64,000 bases of DNA from Tretioscincus oriximinensis (taxonomy: Eukaryota; Chordata; Lepidosauria; Squamata; Gymnophthalmidae), in contig JAJVDF010000126.1 of assembly GCA_022410635.1 (NCBI GenBank), forward strand, positions 1,310,076 through 1,374,075, written 5' to 3'. A program made the position numbers and the translations under genes. The notes under the pieces are model-generated. The model had not been told where the DNA came from. It did no database searches and was given only the letters and a program-made list of their open reading frames with translations. Of the stretch, positions 10,991-22,844 are shown in pieces (the first letter of the stretch is position 1; the number at the start of each line of letters is the position of its first letter).

Positions 10991-12533
10991 TGTTAAAGGT
11001 ATTGAAGCTAAACTAAATGAAAGTAAGTAGTTGGCTAAAGACCTGAAATTAGCTTCACTGGTACTAATGTCCAGTTGAAATGTCCANAAATTCTCCTAAT
11101 TCAACTTCCTGTTGGTGCAAGAAATCAGTGTTAGAGCATCATTGTAGGGAGTGGTATGGGCCTAAACTTAAAATGTTTGAGTGTATTGCCCTATCTTTGA
11201 ATTTAGAAAGTAAATGTAGAATTTTTGACTTTTTAAAAGAAGTTGTTTCATTCGTTTTGTTTTATGCTATGGTTTTTAATTGTGCTTTTTGTAGTNTAAG
11301 GGAGAGTGGATGTTGAGGATTGCCAAGTTCGTCGTGAAGGAAAAGAACGGCATGGTGACATTGCTTTCTCTTTGCAGTTTATGTCCTCTGATTTATTTAA
11401 GTAATTGTACCTTGCTTTTCCAAACATGTTTCTCACAATATGGTATATAAGGCAGTATTTGTAAGAATTAATCATATAAGGACATCAGAACAGTCATATA
11501 TGAAAGTTAAAGGCTTGAGATCTAAACTTCTGCAAATGACTGAAGAGAGATACTAAATGATTNAAGGTCCATTTAAAAGTATCTAAAACACAAATGAATA
11601 TTAGTGCATTATTGGAAAGTATTCTGTAGATGGCATATGCCAAGCTATTTCTTTTTCAGTACCAAACTGTAATTCACTGAGTTCAGTTCCCTTTCTTTTT
11701 CTCATAGCATGCATATGACCTCACTTATACTACGTCCTGACCTATTCACTCTTCTCATTTTCAGCATGCAGTGTTGGCTCATTCAGCATCCCTACATCAT
11801 ATCCATGATTTCATCTCACTTTTAAGATACCCTGAGCTGCAAATTAGCAATTGTGAGATTTTTTGTCTTTATGCTTNCAAGGTCTATTAAGTCTTCCAGA
11901 AATAATGGATCATGGGTTTCTTAGTAGACTTTGGGGTTTTCCCTTTTGTGAAANGCATTCAACTTGGCTAATTGCACTTCAGAAAGGGGATAGTTCAANA
12001 TGTGTTTGAGGAGGGGTGTGTGAATTATTCAGCACATTAGACAGCTGATTCTAGGTCTTAACAATTTTCCCATGACCATGATTTTTTGTACATTCCTTTG
12101 TATCTTTGTGTCCTGAATTGTCTTGTTGATGGACTGTTAAATATTCTGACCTCAAGTCATTTTGGATTTNCCTATCTTGTTTGATCGCAGAAGCCTTGTG
12201 TACTGGCTAGAACATCTGTGGGAAACTTTGTGGAATAGCTTTAGCTGAAGATGACAGGGAGAAGCCAAAAAACATTTCAGAAAGCAATAGGAAAGCGTTT
12301 CTGTACTGTAATCAAGAAAACTACCTACAGTTATATTGTTTGCTTGCAGTTTATTTTAATTTTAAATGCAATTAAAAGAATTTGCAATGTGTAAAATAAA
12401 TGTTGTGTTTTTTAGTCCTTTCAAGCAGCTTAGGTTCTATATTCTATCTACATCATATGGATTTGTCTTCAAAGGCAGGCTTATGTTGAGAATACTTGAC
12501 AATCTGGGCTTTGTTCTGAGTGTATATGATTAT
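10991..12533. other. TRAPPC10 intron 1, nothing recognised
   Basis: AT-rich sequence with single Ns; no supported feature. Confidence 0.4.
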
Positions 12534-12703
12534 GGCCATTTCTGCACTATATTTTATTTTGGAATATATCTTGGAGTAAGGGCCTGCTAGTGTTTGGTAT
12601 GGCAAAAGCCCTAAATGAGATCTGCCATACCATANACTGGCANGCAGATGTTGGGCCCCTATCCAAAATCTATCCCAAAATAAAGCCTAGTGCAGAAAAG
12701 GCC
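12534..12703. mobile_element. Inverted-repeat MITE (GGCC...GGCC termini)
   Basis: The left end GGCCATTTCTGCACTATATT and the complement of the right end (GGCCTTTTCTGCACTAGGCT) match over about 28 bases through TTTATTTTGG. The interior (GGGCCCCTATCC) resembles the element at 54.3 kb. No clear target duplication was found. Confidence 0.65.
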
Positions 12704-14230
12704 TTTGTCATACATCTTCCTGTAGAGTCGTTAGAATACATTTATAACACTGCCAAGGCTGATAAAATATGCTTTTTGGAACTTGCTGAATCCAGGAAGN
12801 CTCCCAAGCTAAGTATAATATTCCATTATACACTAGGAGGTTCAACTGAGTGCTATCAACTATAACATTTTTGTGGATTGATGATCTTTATTGTACATGC
12901 CCCAGTGATGGGCTATAATTTGTCACTGNTGAAAACACTTTAGCTAGGCAAATTTGTTAATACTAGTTTTGAATTTGTATCCTTTGGGNTAAGCTAGCAT
13001 ACTGCATCATGGTCTCTGGTGTCTTATGCTACAGGAAATTGGAAGGAGGGGCTCTCCTCAGTGGTGTATACTGGCATCTGCGAGGAGATGGGGTCATGTC
13101 AAAGTAAAAACTGTCATTGCACCCAGTGTTGTGTCTTTCCTAGTNGTAGTCAATTTGCCTCTTTTCCTCCTCCATCCTCTTCGATCTGGGGGCACCTAGA
13201 GGTTGAAAAGATGATCAATATTTTATTTGCATTGACTGATTTCCCCTCCCATTCAAGTAAATGTAATTGTCAGGTAGATTGGTCAATTCCATGACCAACA
13301 TCAGTGAAGCTTAAGTGATTGACATAACCCTGGCTTTCTGTTGACAGCAATTACTCACTCANTGGGGATTTTCATTATCTACCTGAAATTTTGAGACTTA
13401 CCCAAAAGGATGCGAAGCAGCTTTTGAGCTATTTTTCACTCACAGGCTTACATTTTATCTTCCCCATCCTGTTGTGATGGTACCTGTTAATCTGCTTCCA
13501 AATANTTGCTTTCAANTTGCTAGGTTGGCTGAAGCTAGTAGAGGGCACTCACTCCTCCCCANGGCAGACATATGGGCNTTGAACACAGACCTCCCTGTTG
13601 AAAGACCGTTATTCTTAACCTCTGCATCACCATGCCTCTTATGCAGCTACTCCCAGGTGGATAAAACCAGAAAAGAGCAGTAGGTACATGCAGTGNAGAG
13701 CAGATGTGTTTTCTTTTCTTTTTCTTGTACTCTCCTGCCCTTCGTACTTATTTTGCTGTCGAAGAGAGACTTGGAGTCTTGCATANAATACATATCAGTC
13801 CTGGTACTGTGTTCTTGTGTACTAAGATTTTCTTTAATTCTATTACGATACCATTTATTCTTCATTTAGCATCAGTAAGTTGTAAAACAAGCAGTGTATA
13901 TAATGGAAAATTCCTGGAGACTAAATACTCTTGTTAGCTGTGTTTGCCTTTTCAGTTTTTTTATTATTACTTTTACATATCAGTTTTAATTTTGGGGANA
14001 AATGTAATCTAACTTAGATAGGTTAGGTAAATTGTTAGGTGTATCTACCATTAGATTGATTATCTGGTGGATGTTACATTCGATAGCATAATGAAGNACA
14101 AATGGTGCATGTGTTAAGGGGCGGACTGGCCTCAGNTTCAGCCAACTCAGCTGTTTGACAGAAATTAAATTTGCAATCTACATTTCAAGTAGATTGTCCC
14201 TTCCCTACTTTTAGATGAGGCTGTTTGTAC
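12704..14230. other. TRAPPC10 intron 1, mostly unrecognised
   Basis: AT-rich sequence with an elevated density of single Ns. A weak SINE-like patch at about 13510-13625 (gcnttgaacacagacctccc) could not be assigned. Confidence 0.35.
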
Positions 14231-14244
14231 TATGTTAATTGTGT

Positions 14245-14540
14245 TTTTATTGTTAACCACCCTAAGATCATGATAAATTAATGAGTACAACCAATAATCT
14301 GCTGCGGAAGATAGAACCTTCGGGCAAAAATTAACCTTGTAAACTACTTTGAGTTCCTTAGGGTGAAAACAGCAGGGTATAAAACCAGACCATCATGAGC
14401 ATAATAATAATTGTTATTGTTATTATTATTGTTGTTGTTGTTGTTGTTATTATTTACAGCCCAAAGAACTCATACCATATATTGTTAACCTCCTTAAGAC
14501 CTTTAGGTACAGGGCAGTATAGAAATGCAAATAAAAAAGT
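14245..14540 (+). mobile_element. Three successive SINE 3' tails around a microsatellite
   Basis: Tail phrases recur at about 14248 (gttaaccaccctaagatc), 14338 (gtaaactactttgagttcc) and 14480 (gttaacctccttaagacc), each followed by an A/T-rich simple stretch. This suggests repeated insertion into earlier tails. Confidence 0.5.
14398..14455. repeat. ATT/GTT microsatellite
   Basis: An interrupted trinucleotide tract (ataataattgttattgttatt, then gttgttgttgttg) lies at the end of a SINE tail. Confidence 0.85.
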
Positions 14541-14984
14541 ATATAGTTCTTTTTTAGTTCAGGGAAAGAAACAGAAAGGTCTGGCTCATTTTGCCCATGC
14601 TAACCACAGTCAGAAAGCCAATAATATAACTTGGCTTCAGATACTTTGTGTGTGGCACACTGGAAACACATTTACATATACAAAAATACAAATTGCATTC
14701 TTTTGTGTGTTATGTGTTTTGTGCCTATGTAATTATGTGTGGGGCTTTTTTTGAGAGTGAAACAAATCACAAATATTAGTTCAGTTGTAATGAACTGAGG
14801 TCTGTCCTTTTTTGAGAAATGGAGGAATAAAATGGGAAATACTCCATTTTGTTGGTTTTGCTATGGTTTATAATAGCTTATAGCATTTTGGAACTAGAAA
14901 ATGTGCATTAAGGGGCANCCAGAAGGATCCAGAGGCTTGGAAACCCTCCCTTATAATTTCAAGTTCTACATCTTGGCCTACTCA

Positions 14985-15425
14985 GTCTTCAAAGATGGTG
15001 TTCTAAGAAGAAACCTGATTTAAGTATATAAAATGGTGTGGGAAAGANGAACAGAGAATTTTTTGCACGTGTTTTTCACAACAGTAGAATCAGGGGTCAC
15101 GCTATGAAGCTGATAGACCGGAAAGTTATGACTGGCAAAGAGACATATTTTTCCCCACAATGAGTCATTAGCCTATGGAATTTATCACCAGAAAGATTGA
15201 CAGTCACTAGAGATTTGACTAAGTACATGGAAGCTGCTAGATTGGATGTCTGGATACTCACCTCCAAATTGGAAAAACTGATGCAAATGGTGTTGAGCAC
15301 AGGTAAAGAATTTACCCTCATCTTCTGCTAGAGTGTGCCCAGATGCAATTGATGCACTGTGTGAGACAGCATGCTGAATTAGATGGGTTGTGACTTGATC
15401 TGACAGGATCACTACAGTCATTGTT
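14985..15425 (+). mobile_element. CR1-type LINE 3' end, old
   Basis: Matches the family from the RT C-terminus (gagtcattagcctatggaat) to the 3' UTR (gtgtgcccagatgcaattga) with many substitutions and stops. Confidence 0.7.
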
Positions 15426-15934
15426 AAATCCTATGCAGCCTGTTTGAAAAAGTAAAATAGAATAAAATAAGAGAAACCTTTCTTCATGGTTTGAATTTGT
15501 GAGCTGTTTTATATGTCATGTCAACAAAATATTCTAAAAGCTCCTGCTGGGAAATTTGCTTACAGTGAAATGAACTCATAGACAGGATGAGACAATCATT
15601 TATTTTTGTGTGTATTTACAAAAGGTCTTGGAAAAGATACTGGAAGATGTTTACATTGATGATAAGTGGGCTACTCTGGAAGAAGCATCCTCAAAAGGCC
15701 TGTTTCCTTATGTATCTACAGCCTTTACTCTTAATTGTGGATGCACTTATTGGACAGAAATACCCAGCATGAGTTTTCCGAGCTTCAAGCAATCTTAGAT
15801 TTATAGCTTAATGCCAGCAACTTTAGAACTACAAGTGTAATCAAATAGAGAGGTATAATATATTGGGAATCTAATCAATTAGATTTCAGAATTTTAGATA
15901 AAGCTACAATTTGATTAAACTATTCCAAAGTTAA

Positions 15935-16422
15935 GAACATAAGAGGAGTCCTGCTGAATCAGGCCGGTGCCCATCTAGTCCAGCATTCTGACACAGAGGC
16001 CCACCAATTGCACCTAGGCAGTCTCAAGCAGAAGAAGGCAAAATCTTCACCTGTTCTCAACTCCTTGCAAATGGCATTTCAGGAATCCTGCCTGTTGCTC
16101 CATCCTGGAGACAGCATTAAAAGATTCATCCTAGTAANGGTTTATACCTTGGTGTCCATAAACTTGTCTAATCTTGTCTTAAAGCTATCCAGGCTATTTC
16201 ACAGGCTGATGACCCTCTGGGTGAAAAAATACTTTCCTTTGTCTGTCCTAACTGTTCTGCCCATCATTTTCAAGGAATGCCCCCTGTTCTTAATGTATGA
16301 TAAAAGAAAATATTTTTCCTTTATTCACCTTATCCATCCTGTGCATGATTTTATACACTTAATCAAACCACCTCTTAAAACCACTTTTCAAGGATGAAAA
16401 GGTACTGACATTGCAACCTGAC
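15935..16422 (-). mobile_element. CR1-type LINE 3' end
   Basis: Minus-strand copy beginning (on the plus strand) aagaacataagaggagtcct, with the coding end deleted around 16195. It directly abuts another minus copy at 16423. Confidence 0.8.
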
Positions 16423-17092
16423 TTAAGAACATAAGAAGAGCCATACTGGATCGGGCCACAGCCCATCTAGTCCAGCATTCTGTCTCACACAGAGACCCAC
16501 CAGATGCACCTGGGCAGTCCGAACAGAGGAAAGCAAAATATGCACCTGTTCATGACTCCCTGCAAATGGTATTTCAGGAGTCCTGCCTGTTGCTCCATCC
16601 CGCAAGCAACATCCAGACATCCATACTAGTATCCATTTATACCCTTGGTGTCCATAAATCACTTCATCTACTTATCACTTCATAAGGGAGGTGCTCCATT
16701 CCCTTGATCATTGATGTTGCTCTTTTCTGCTCCATCTCTAGTTTCATAATATCTTTTTTGAGATGATGTGACCAGAATTGTACACAGTATTCCAAATGTG
16801 GCCTCTCCACAGATTCATAAAGAGGCAAAACAGCACTTGCTGACTTGTTTTCGATTCCTTTCCTTGTGATTCCTAATGTTAAATGTGTTTTTCTTGCTGC
16901 TGCTTCAAACTGGGATGACACTTTCATTTAACTATCCACCAACACTCCAAGATCCTTTTCCTGCTCTGTTGCAGAAAGCTTGGTACCGATTAGTTGGTAG
17001 GTTCTTTGCCCTGATGTGCATGACTTTGCACTTGCAAGAATGCATCTCCAGAGGAATGCAATCTTATCCACAACTGGGAACATTCTATATCT
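16423..17092 (-). mobile_element. CR1-type LINE 3' part with internal deletion
   Basis: The 3' terminus and UTR (16423-16660) match the 3.6 kb family closely. The sequence then jumps to a more 5' coding part (16662-17092): PHLEYCVQFWSHHLKKDIM and, upstream of it, the segment equivalent to KKANSMLGIIRKGIENKSA. About 400 bases between are missing. This copy reaches farther 5' than the others nearby. Confidence 0.8.
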
Positions 17093-18888
17093 TGACTGAG
17101 AAATGACCTCTGAACAACATTTGAACCTTGTGTAGATTAAGGGTCAGGTTTATTGCTGCTCATATCAATCCTAGTTTAGTACATCTGTAGTTTCACTTAC
17201 ATGTGATAAAAAGCAAGAGTGTGTCATCGTCAGTAGTGTTGACATTAGATTCAAGATGACCCCTATTTCGTTATTAAAAAAGCATATAGAAATTAAAATG
17301 TATTTGAAACTTGGTGCTATTGGGGGATGAAATCCATTTCATAGATCCATCTATTTTTTCATACAGGTAACTTTATGGGATGATCAAGATCTCTATATTA
17401 TCATATATTTTTGAAAAATCAGTATTATCCAGAAAGATTCAGTTAGCAGGGGAATCTAGACACTTGCCCTGTTATTTTCACACTTTGGAGATTTACCTGC
17501 CCTATCCAGGAATAGTTCTGGAGTAATCTTTCAAAAGTTGCTTGTGAAAGCCAACCTAGGAATGAAACCTTGCTGGATCATCATGTGGTAAAAAGTAATA
17601 AGCTATGTTGGGCAAGGATCAGCAGCTTCTTTGATTACTTCCACCCATAATCTTCATTTACATGCTCATGCTCTACTACAACATCTAAAGTTAACCCAAG
17701 AGAGTATGTTTGGAAAACAGAAAATGTAAATGAGGATTGTGAAGGATAAATGCTAGTAGCTGAGATACAAATACTGTTCATAAAAACTGGCACAGTGTTT
17801 AGTGTACTATCTAAAAGCTGGGAGACCAAAATCATATGGAAACCTAGCCCACAATTCTAACTGGGTGACTTTATTGCCAAAGAATAATTGAAAATTACTT
17901 ATATTGACATTGGGTTACTTAGTGTATTCTAGGTAATGGCTGAGGTACATTTTAGGAAATGTCTCTGTTAGCATTTTTCTGTCCTAGAAATGAAAATTGT
18001 TTCTGTACAGAGACTATCTAGAGAACTAGTCAAGCCTATATTGAAGCAATAATTTTTTTAAAATTCTTAACTCTGAGTTTAACTTCACATTTTATCCCTG
18101 TACAAAATTCCTACAATTTATTCTTAGCAAGTATGGACTTCTTTCTATAGTATTATGATATGATTTCCACAAGCAATGTGTACTATAAAACCATGTCATA
18201 TAGATAATGACTTCATACAGAAAAACAGGGTTTGGCAGAATCATGGAGACATAATCGATAATTTGTGATGGTAAGACTGCAAAGGACATGCTCAGATTAC
18301 CATCAGAGGTTGAGGGGAGCCTGGTGACAACTGTTATTTGATGTAAAAAGCAGTTTGTACCAACAAGGAGACTGAAAAATCAGACAGTTTGCCATGGGCA
18401 AAAATTCTGCCCATAGACGTCTTTATGCTGCTTGCTTGCAACTACTGAACTTGGTGAATAATTTCTTATGTTCCTTTGTAAGATACATTGTTACTGCAGT
18501 ACATTTAGTGTCTTTGCATTTAGCTGTTCTTGCTACTCTAAATGCAGTTGTACTTTGAGTTGATTTTCTTATCCCCCTCTGTTGGTAACCACCCTTTCAG
18601 CAGAGCAGAAAAGTTAAATCTAAAGGCTGGCAATGAAGACTTTTGAAAAGGAATGCAGATGCTATCCAGCTCTAGGTAGGAAGGGCTTACGATAACAAGC
18701 TCAAATATGACAGGAATTGAGTTCATCTTAAGTTCATAATTTTTAAAAATCTAATTCACTGAGCTATTTTGCATCGGGCATTTCCAAAGAAGCGGAGGCC
18801 ACTCATCTTCTGAATTGCTTCAGATGTAGTGATCGTCATACAGTAATGAGATATATCTGTTTAGTGCAAATAATTCTTATTATGGATA
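17093..18888. other. TRAPPC10 intron 1, nothing recognised
   Basis: AT-rich sequence without supported features. Confidence 0.4.
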
Positions 18889-19098
18889 CAAGGATGGATG
18901 TCTGGATGTTGCCTCCAGAATGGAGCAACAGGCAGGACTCCTGAATTACGATTTGCAGGGAGTCGTGAACAGGTGCATATTTTGCTTTCCTCTGTTCAGA
19001 CTGCCCAGGTGCATCTGGTGGGCCACTGTGTGAGACAGAATTCTGGACTAGATGGGCTCTGGCCTGATCCAGTAAGGCTCTTCTTATGTTATGTTCAA
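18889..19098 (+). mobile_element. CR1-type LINE 3' UTR, short copy
   Basis: Only the last 200 bases of the family (ggatgttgcctccagaatgg to ctcttcttatgtt) are present. Sequence is close to the 3.6 kb copy. Confidence 0.85.
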
Positions 19099-21894
19099 TA
19101 GATTTTTGTGTGTTTGTGTCTCTGTGCGGATTGTTTTTGTAGGAAGGCTTAGTGTCTAAAATGTTGATGTTCATCCTGGACTCAGTTGCTAACTAAGAAT
19201 CTAGAGAGGATGTGATGAAGGTAGCAGTTGTCAATTGGATTTACCATTAATCTGTTTCGGTTGTAAAATGTGTGGCATCTTAAGTTATTTGTCCACTCTT
19301 TTCTCAGTAGACTTTTAGGAAATCTAATATTATCCAGCTTGTACTTGAGATTGTTGCAGACATTAATTAATAGAAAATGAGGAATAAAATTGTATCACTA
19401 TTATTTTTTCTCATAAGATGAATGCTTTTCCAAAGTAAGTTAGAAATAAAATATCTTTTTAAAATAAAAGAAAGAAGAAGTGCTCTTCAGCTCACAAGTT
19501 TCACATTGGAATGGAGGAATTACAGAGGTCCCTCATCCTCCTATGATGCCAGTGTTTGGTGACACTTTCTGAAATCCTAGGACTTTAGCTACAAGTGGAA
19601 TATGAATGTAGCAGAGCACCTCAATCCACTTCGAGGGGAGATTGATCAAATTTCTTTGGTAGATATTTTCCATCACCAATTGCAATATTTGAACTTGAAA
19701 TTCTGTTACTTTAAAGAGTTGAGGGATGAAGAAGGGAAATGATTTTCAACCAAATCAGTGTTGTTTGACTAAGGGGTTATGCATTTATTTTTTGAGAAGT
19801 TTGAAGCAGCAGGTAGATAGATAGCAGGTTTTACAGCCTTTTATTTGTTTTGAAGGGTAGGGTTGAGCAGTTGTTTCATGATACATTTTCTGAAGATTTC
19901 CTGCATCAGTGAGAGTCCATTGAATCTTTGCAGTTGTACAGTTCTCCTGCATTATTTATTTATTCTATACTGGCCTATAGTCAAATGTCTCGGCGGTTTA
20001 CAATAAAAACACAGTTAACATATTAAAAAGACAGCAACGTCTAAAAGTAGGGAAGGTCAGTGTAATTTGGGTTTCTTTAACTGACTGTGTTTGATTTTAT
20101 GAAGCCATTGTTTTAGTTAACTGTTTATATATCTTTTAATCAGAAGCTAGGGTCTTCCAAACTCTTCTGGGATTTTGAAGATTGTTTGCAGTGTTGCTGT
20201 TCATATGGAATTATAACTTTACTGTCATTGTTGCTAACTATTTTTGATGAGGTGGAGATCAGAAGCTCTTGTGTCGAGCTTTCTTCTTATTTTTTAGAAT
20301 AATACAGCAAATTTTACCACAGTAAAGAAAATCAGAATAGAAAAACGACATTGTTAAATACAACGCCAAAAGTATTCTACTCTTATTCTATTCTTTTAGG
20401 AAGAAATAAATATTTTNAGAATCATCAAATATCAATTTGGAACACAACTGATGATGGTAACCAGTGCTTTGGATGGGAATTGATATAAAGCTATAGAGGG
20501 TTCCAGACATTCATCAGTTATTTGGAGGGGATATAACTTAATTTATATCAACAGTATTTTATTGTGATGAATGAGAAACTTCATTTCTGTTGCCACCAAT
20601 TCCCCTTAATAATCTGTTATCTATGTAATGAGCAATTGTCATTTGAACCCTTATCAATATAGAGAAAGTTTTCCTACTTGTTTGAATATATAAAAACTGT
20701 ACACAAAGAGGAATATATCAATCCAAATAAACGCTAATGTTCCTGGTACAGTACCTATCTGTGGGAATTCCATAACTTGCATTAATTCTTCACTAATTTC
20801 TCACAACTGAATCATTGAAATGTTATACTGTAAATTATTTAATTCTAGCTAACATTATTGGAAATACAGTATCCTTCATATATTTATTGGCTTAAGCAGG
20901 TATAGTTTTTATCCTTTTCTCTACTTTTCATAAACAGTGATTTATATTTATAGTTTTTCTAAATTGAATTCTGATTGCAGAATCTGTCCATTAAAGGAAT
21001 GGAATGGGGTAATATAAACTCCTCTTTTCATTTAAAGCTCTTTGAAAAGCTGCTCTGCAGCCTTGAATGAGTCACTAAGGTATAAGGAGTAGGAGATTGT
21101 TGAAATGTATTCTTCAAAATCATTGGCTGAATTGCACTTTTTTACAAATAGAAGGTGCCTTTCTATATACATATCTCTACATGGAAGGTAACAAGGTTCT
21201 ATGCAGTGAGTTTAAATTTAACACTCGTCTTAAGTCAGGCTATAGAAACTAATAGGTAGCTCTGGGAAGCCCACATGTAGAATATGGAAATAGTCTTCTT
21301 TTTCATGGCCCAGCATTCGATATTCAGGCATAATAATGGATATTACCCATGTTTGTGATACTAAATAGTGAAAACTGTTGTAACTCCGTAATTCTCNTAG
21401 CAGGTTATAAGGTTTCCAATGCTTGGAAGACTTTGAACATGTTTGGTAGCATCTGAGACCTTTCAAGAAGCATAAGCATACTTGTTTATGCATTTGGTCT
21501 TCTAAGAAAACTAGTAGTCCTCCACTCCATAAGACTCAGGCAATCAGTATGAAGCCAAACTTGCATTTAGAAGAATGCACAACTAGCAATATTAACTCAG
21601 CCTAGCCAACAGATTAAGTGTAGGCACCAAAGACAAGGGGAGAGAAAAGGTGGAGGATGCAGTGGGGGGAGGCTGTAGGGGCAAAGAGGTAATAGTCATG
21701 GTATGAGAAGTCAAACCAACAAACCATTCACTTTGCCCCCTTCCCTTGGTTTGGTAAATGAACCCAAACATTCAAGTGGGATTTTGTTTGATAGCAAATC
21801 CCTCAACCCTTGAAGTAGGCAATGAACCAAATCAGTAGAGCCTCAAGCCAGCACATCTTTAACATCCAATGACATAGAATTGTCTTATATAGTA
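19099..21894. other. TRAPPC10 intron 1, mostly unique
   Basis: AT-rich sequence. A SINE-type tail in minus orientation (tttatttattctatactggc ... ctcggcggtttacaata) lies at 19950-20010. Nothing else could be supported. Confidence 0.4.
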
Positions 21895-22194
21895 CTAGGG
21901 GGATTAGCCTGAGCTGGTATCGGCAATGAGCTCAGGCTCTAGCCTATGTACCCCAGTCCCCTGGCCAACTACCTCCCCAGCTGCTCCTGCCCAGTGCGGT
22001 TGGTGGGCATGAAGGTGCCAACTCCCCACCAAGGCCAAACCTTGGGAACATGTTAGGTTTTGGGAGGTCTGGCGGTAGCTGTCTCAGCTGCTCCAGCAAT
22101 GGTCCCTCCAATTAGACAGCGAGGGAGGCAGGAGATACGCCCCCCTTGCTGTTTGATTGNATGGACTATCACAAATTCTGTCTTATATATTGGA
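21895..22194 (-). mobile_element. Non-autonomous Helitron-like element
   Basis: On the minus strand the element begins A|TCCAATATATAAG and ends CTAG|T. Ten-bp perfect hairpin arms (AGCCTGAGCT at 21906-21915 and AGCTCAGGCT at 21929-21938) lie seven bases before the CTAG. TC start, CTRR end, subterminal hairpin and insertion between A and T are the Helitron signature. The interior is GC-rich and non-coding. There is no target duplication, as expected. Confidence 0.7.
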
Positions 22195-22445
22195 TAATTT
22201 TTAAATTGTGTGTTGACATTTACATTTATTATTTCTGCAATTTTGCTTGTCTTGAGATGAATTGTGGGATAGAAATATAAATAAAGAAATCAATAGATAA
22301 TTGACATACAACTGCCAAGAATAGGAATATACACACAAAAGAATGGTGAAATTAGAATTCACTTCGTTGGAAGTTTGGCAGTGTAGATATTCAAACCGAT
22401 ATCTCATTGCAGAATAAAAACAGTTTTGTATAGGAAATAGAAACA

Positions 22446-22523
22446 CATTGCTCAAAACAATTAAGGGAACACTTTAACATAACAATGGTTGTTAAAGTGT
22501 TCCCTTAGTTGTTTCGAGGAGTA
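22446..22523. mobile_element. Palindromic Tc1/mariner-type element, 78 bp
   Basis: Nearly all of the element is two inverted arms (CTCAAAACAATTAAGGGAAC ... and its complement) around a short centre. The end motif TACTGCTC-AAAACAATTAAGGG also occurs at 24162 and 40329. Confidence 0.7.
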
Positions 22524-22628
22524 TATTTCAGGGGTGTTTGCTGCACAGTTCTATACAGCATATGTACTATTTCATATGAAAATGCTAATAACTGTAGTAA
22601 AATTTATGCCTGCTAGTTAAACACCATG

Positions 22629-22832
22629 GTAGTCAATTTCAGAGAAATAGCCATGTTAGTCTAGTAGAAAGTCCAGCAAAGGAGGTAGCAGCACTTTGAG
22701 ACTAACTTGAGAAAAGTGGTTGGCATAAGCTTTCGTAGACACGCATCTGAAGAAGTAGACATATCTACGAAAGCTTATGTCAACCACTTTTCTCAAGTTA
22801 GTCTCAAAGTGCTGCTAGCTCCTTTACTGAAT
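22629..22832. mobile_element. Snap-back retroposon (CTGAAGAAG family) with 12-bp target duplication
   Basis: Flanked by TTAAACACCATG at 22617-22628 and 22833-22844. The left half runs agagaaatagccatgttagt ... cataagctttcgtagac. The right half is the inverted complement of most of it, joined at a CTGAAGA (22747-22753) - stem - GAAA (22769-22772) motif. A single flanking duplication shows both halves were inserted together. Confidence 0.75.
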
Positions 22833-22844
22833 TTAAACACCATG

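Noticed and set aside
14395..14754. 119-codon frame starting in an ATT/GTT microsatellite
   Set aside because: The start is low-complexity Ile/Val repeat and the rest crosses SINE tails.
15587..15798. Open frame with LEDVYIDDKWATLEEASSKG-like peptide in intron 1
   Set aside because: The peptide looks plausible but I recognise no family, it has no flanking splice logic that links it to TRAPPC10, and its length is within chance.
22747..22772. Calling a proven hammerhead ribozyme
   Set aside because: The core words are present but an extra A separates CUGANGA from stem II and stems I/III could not be completed by eye; kept only as a finding to test.
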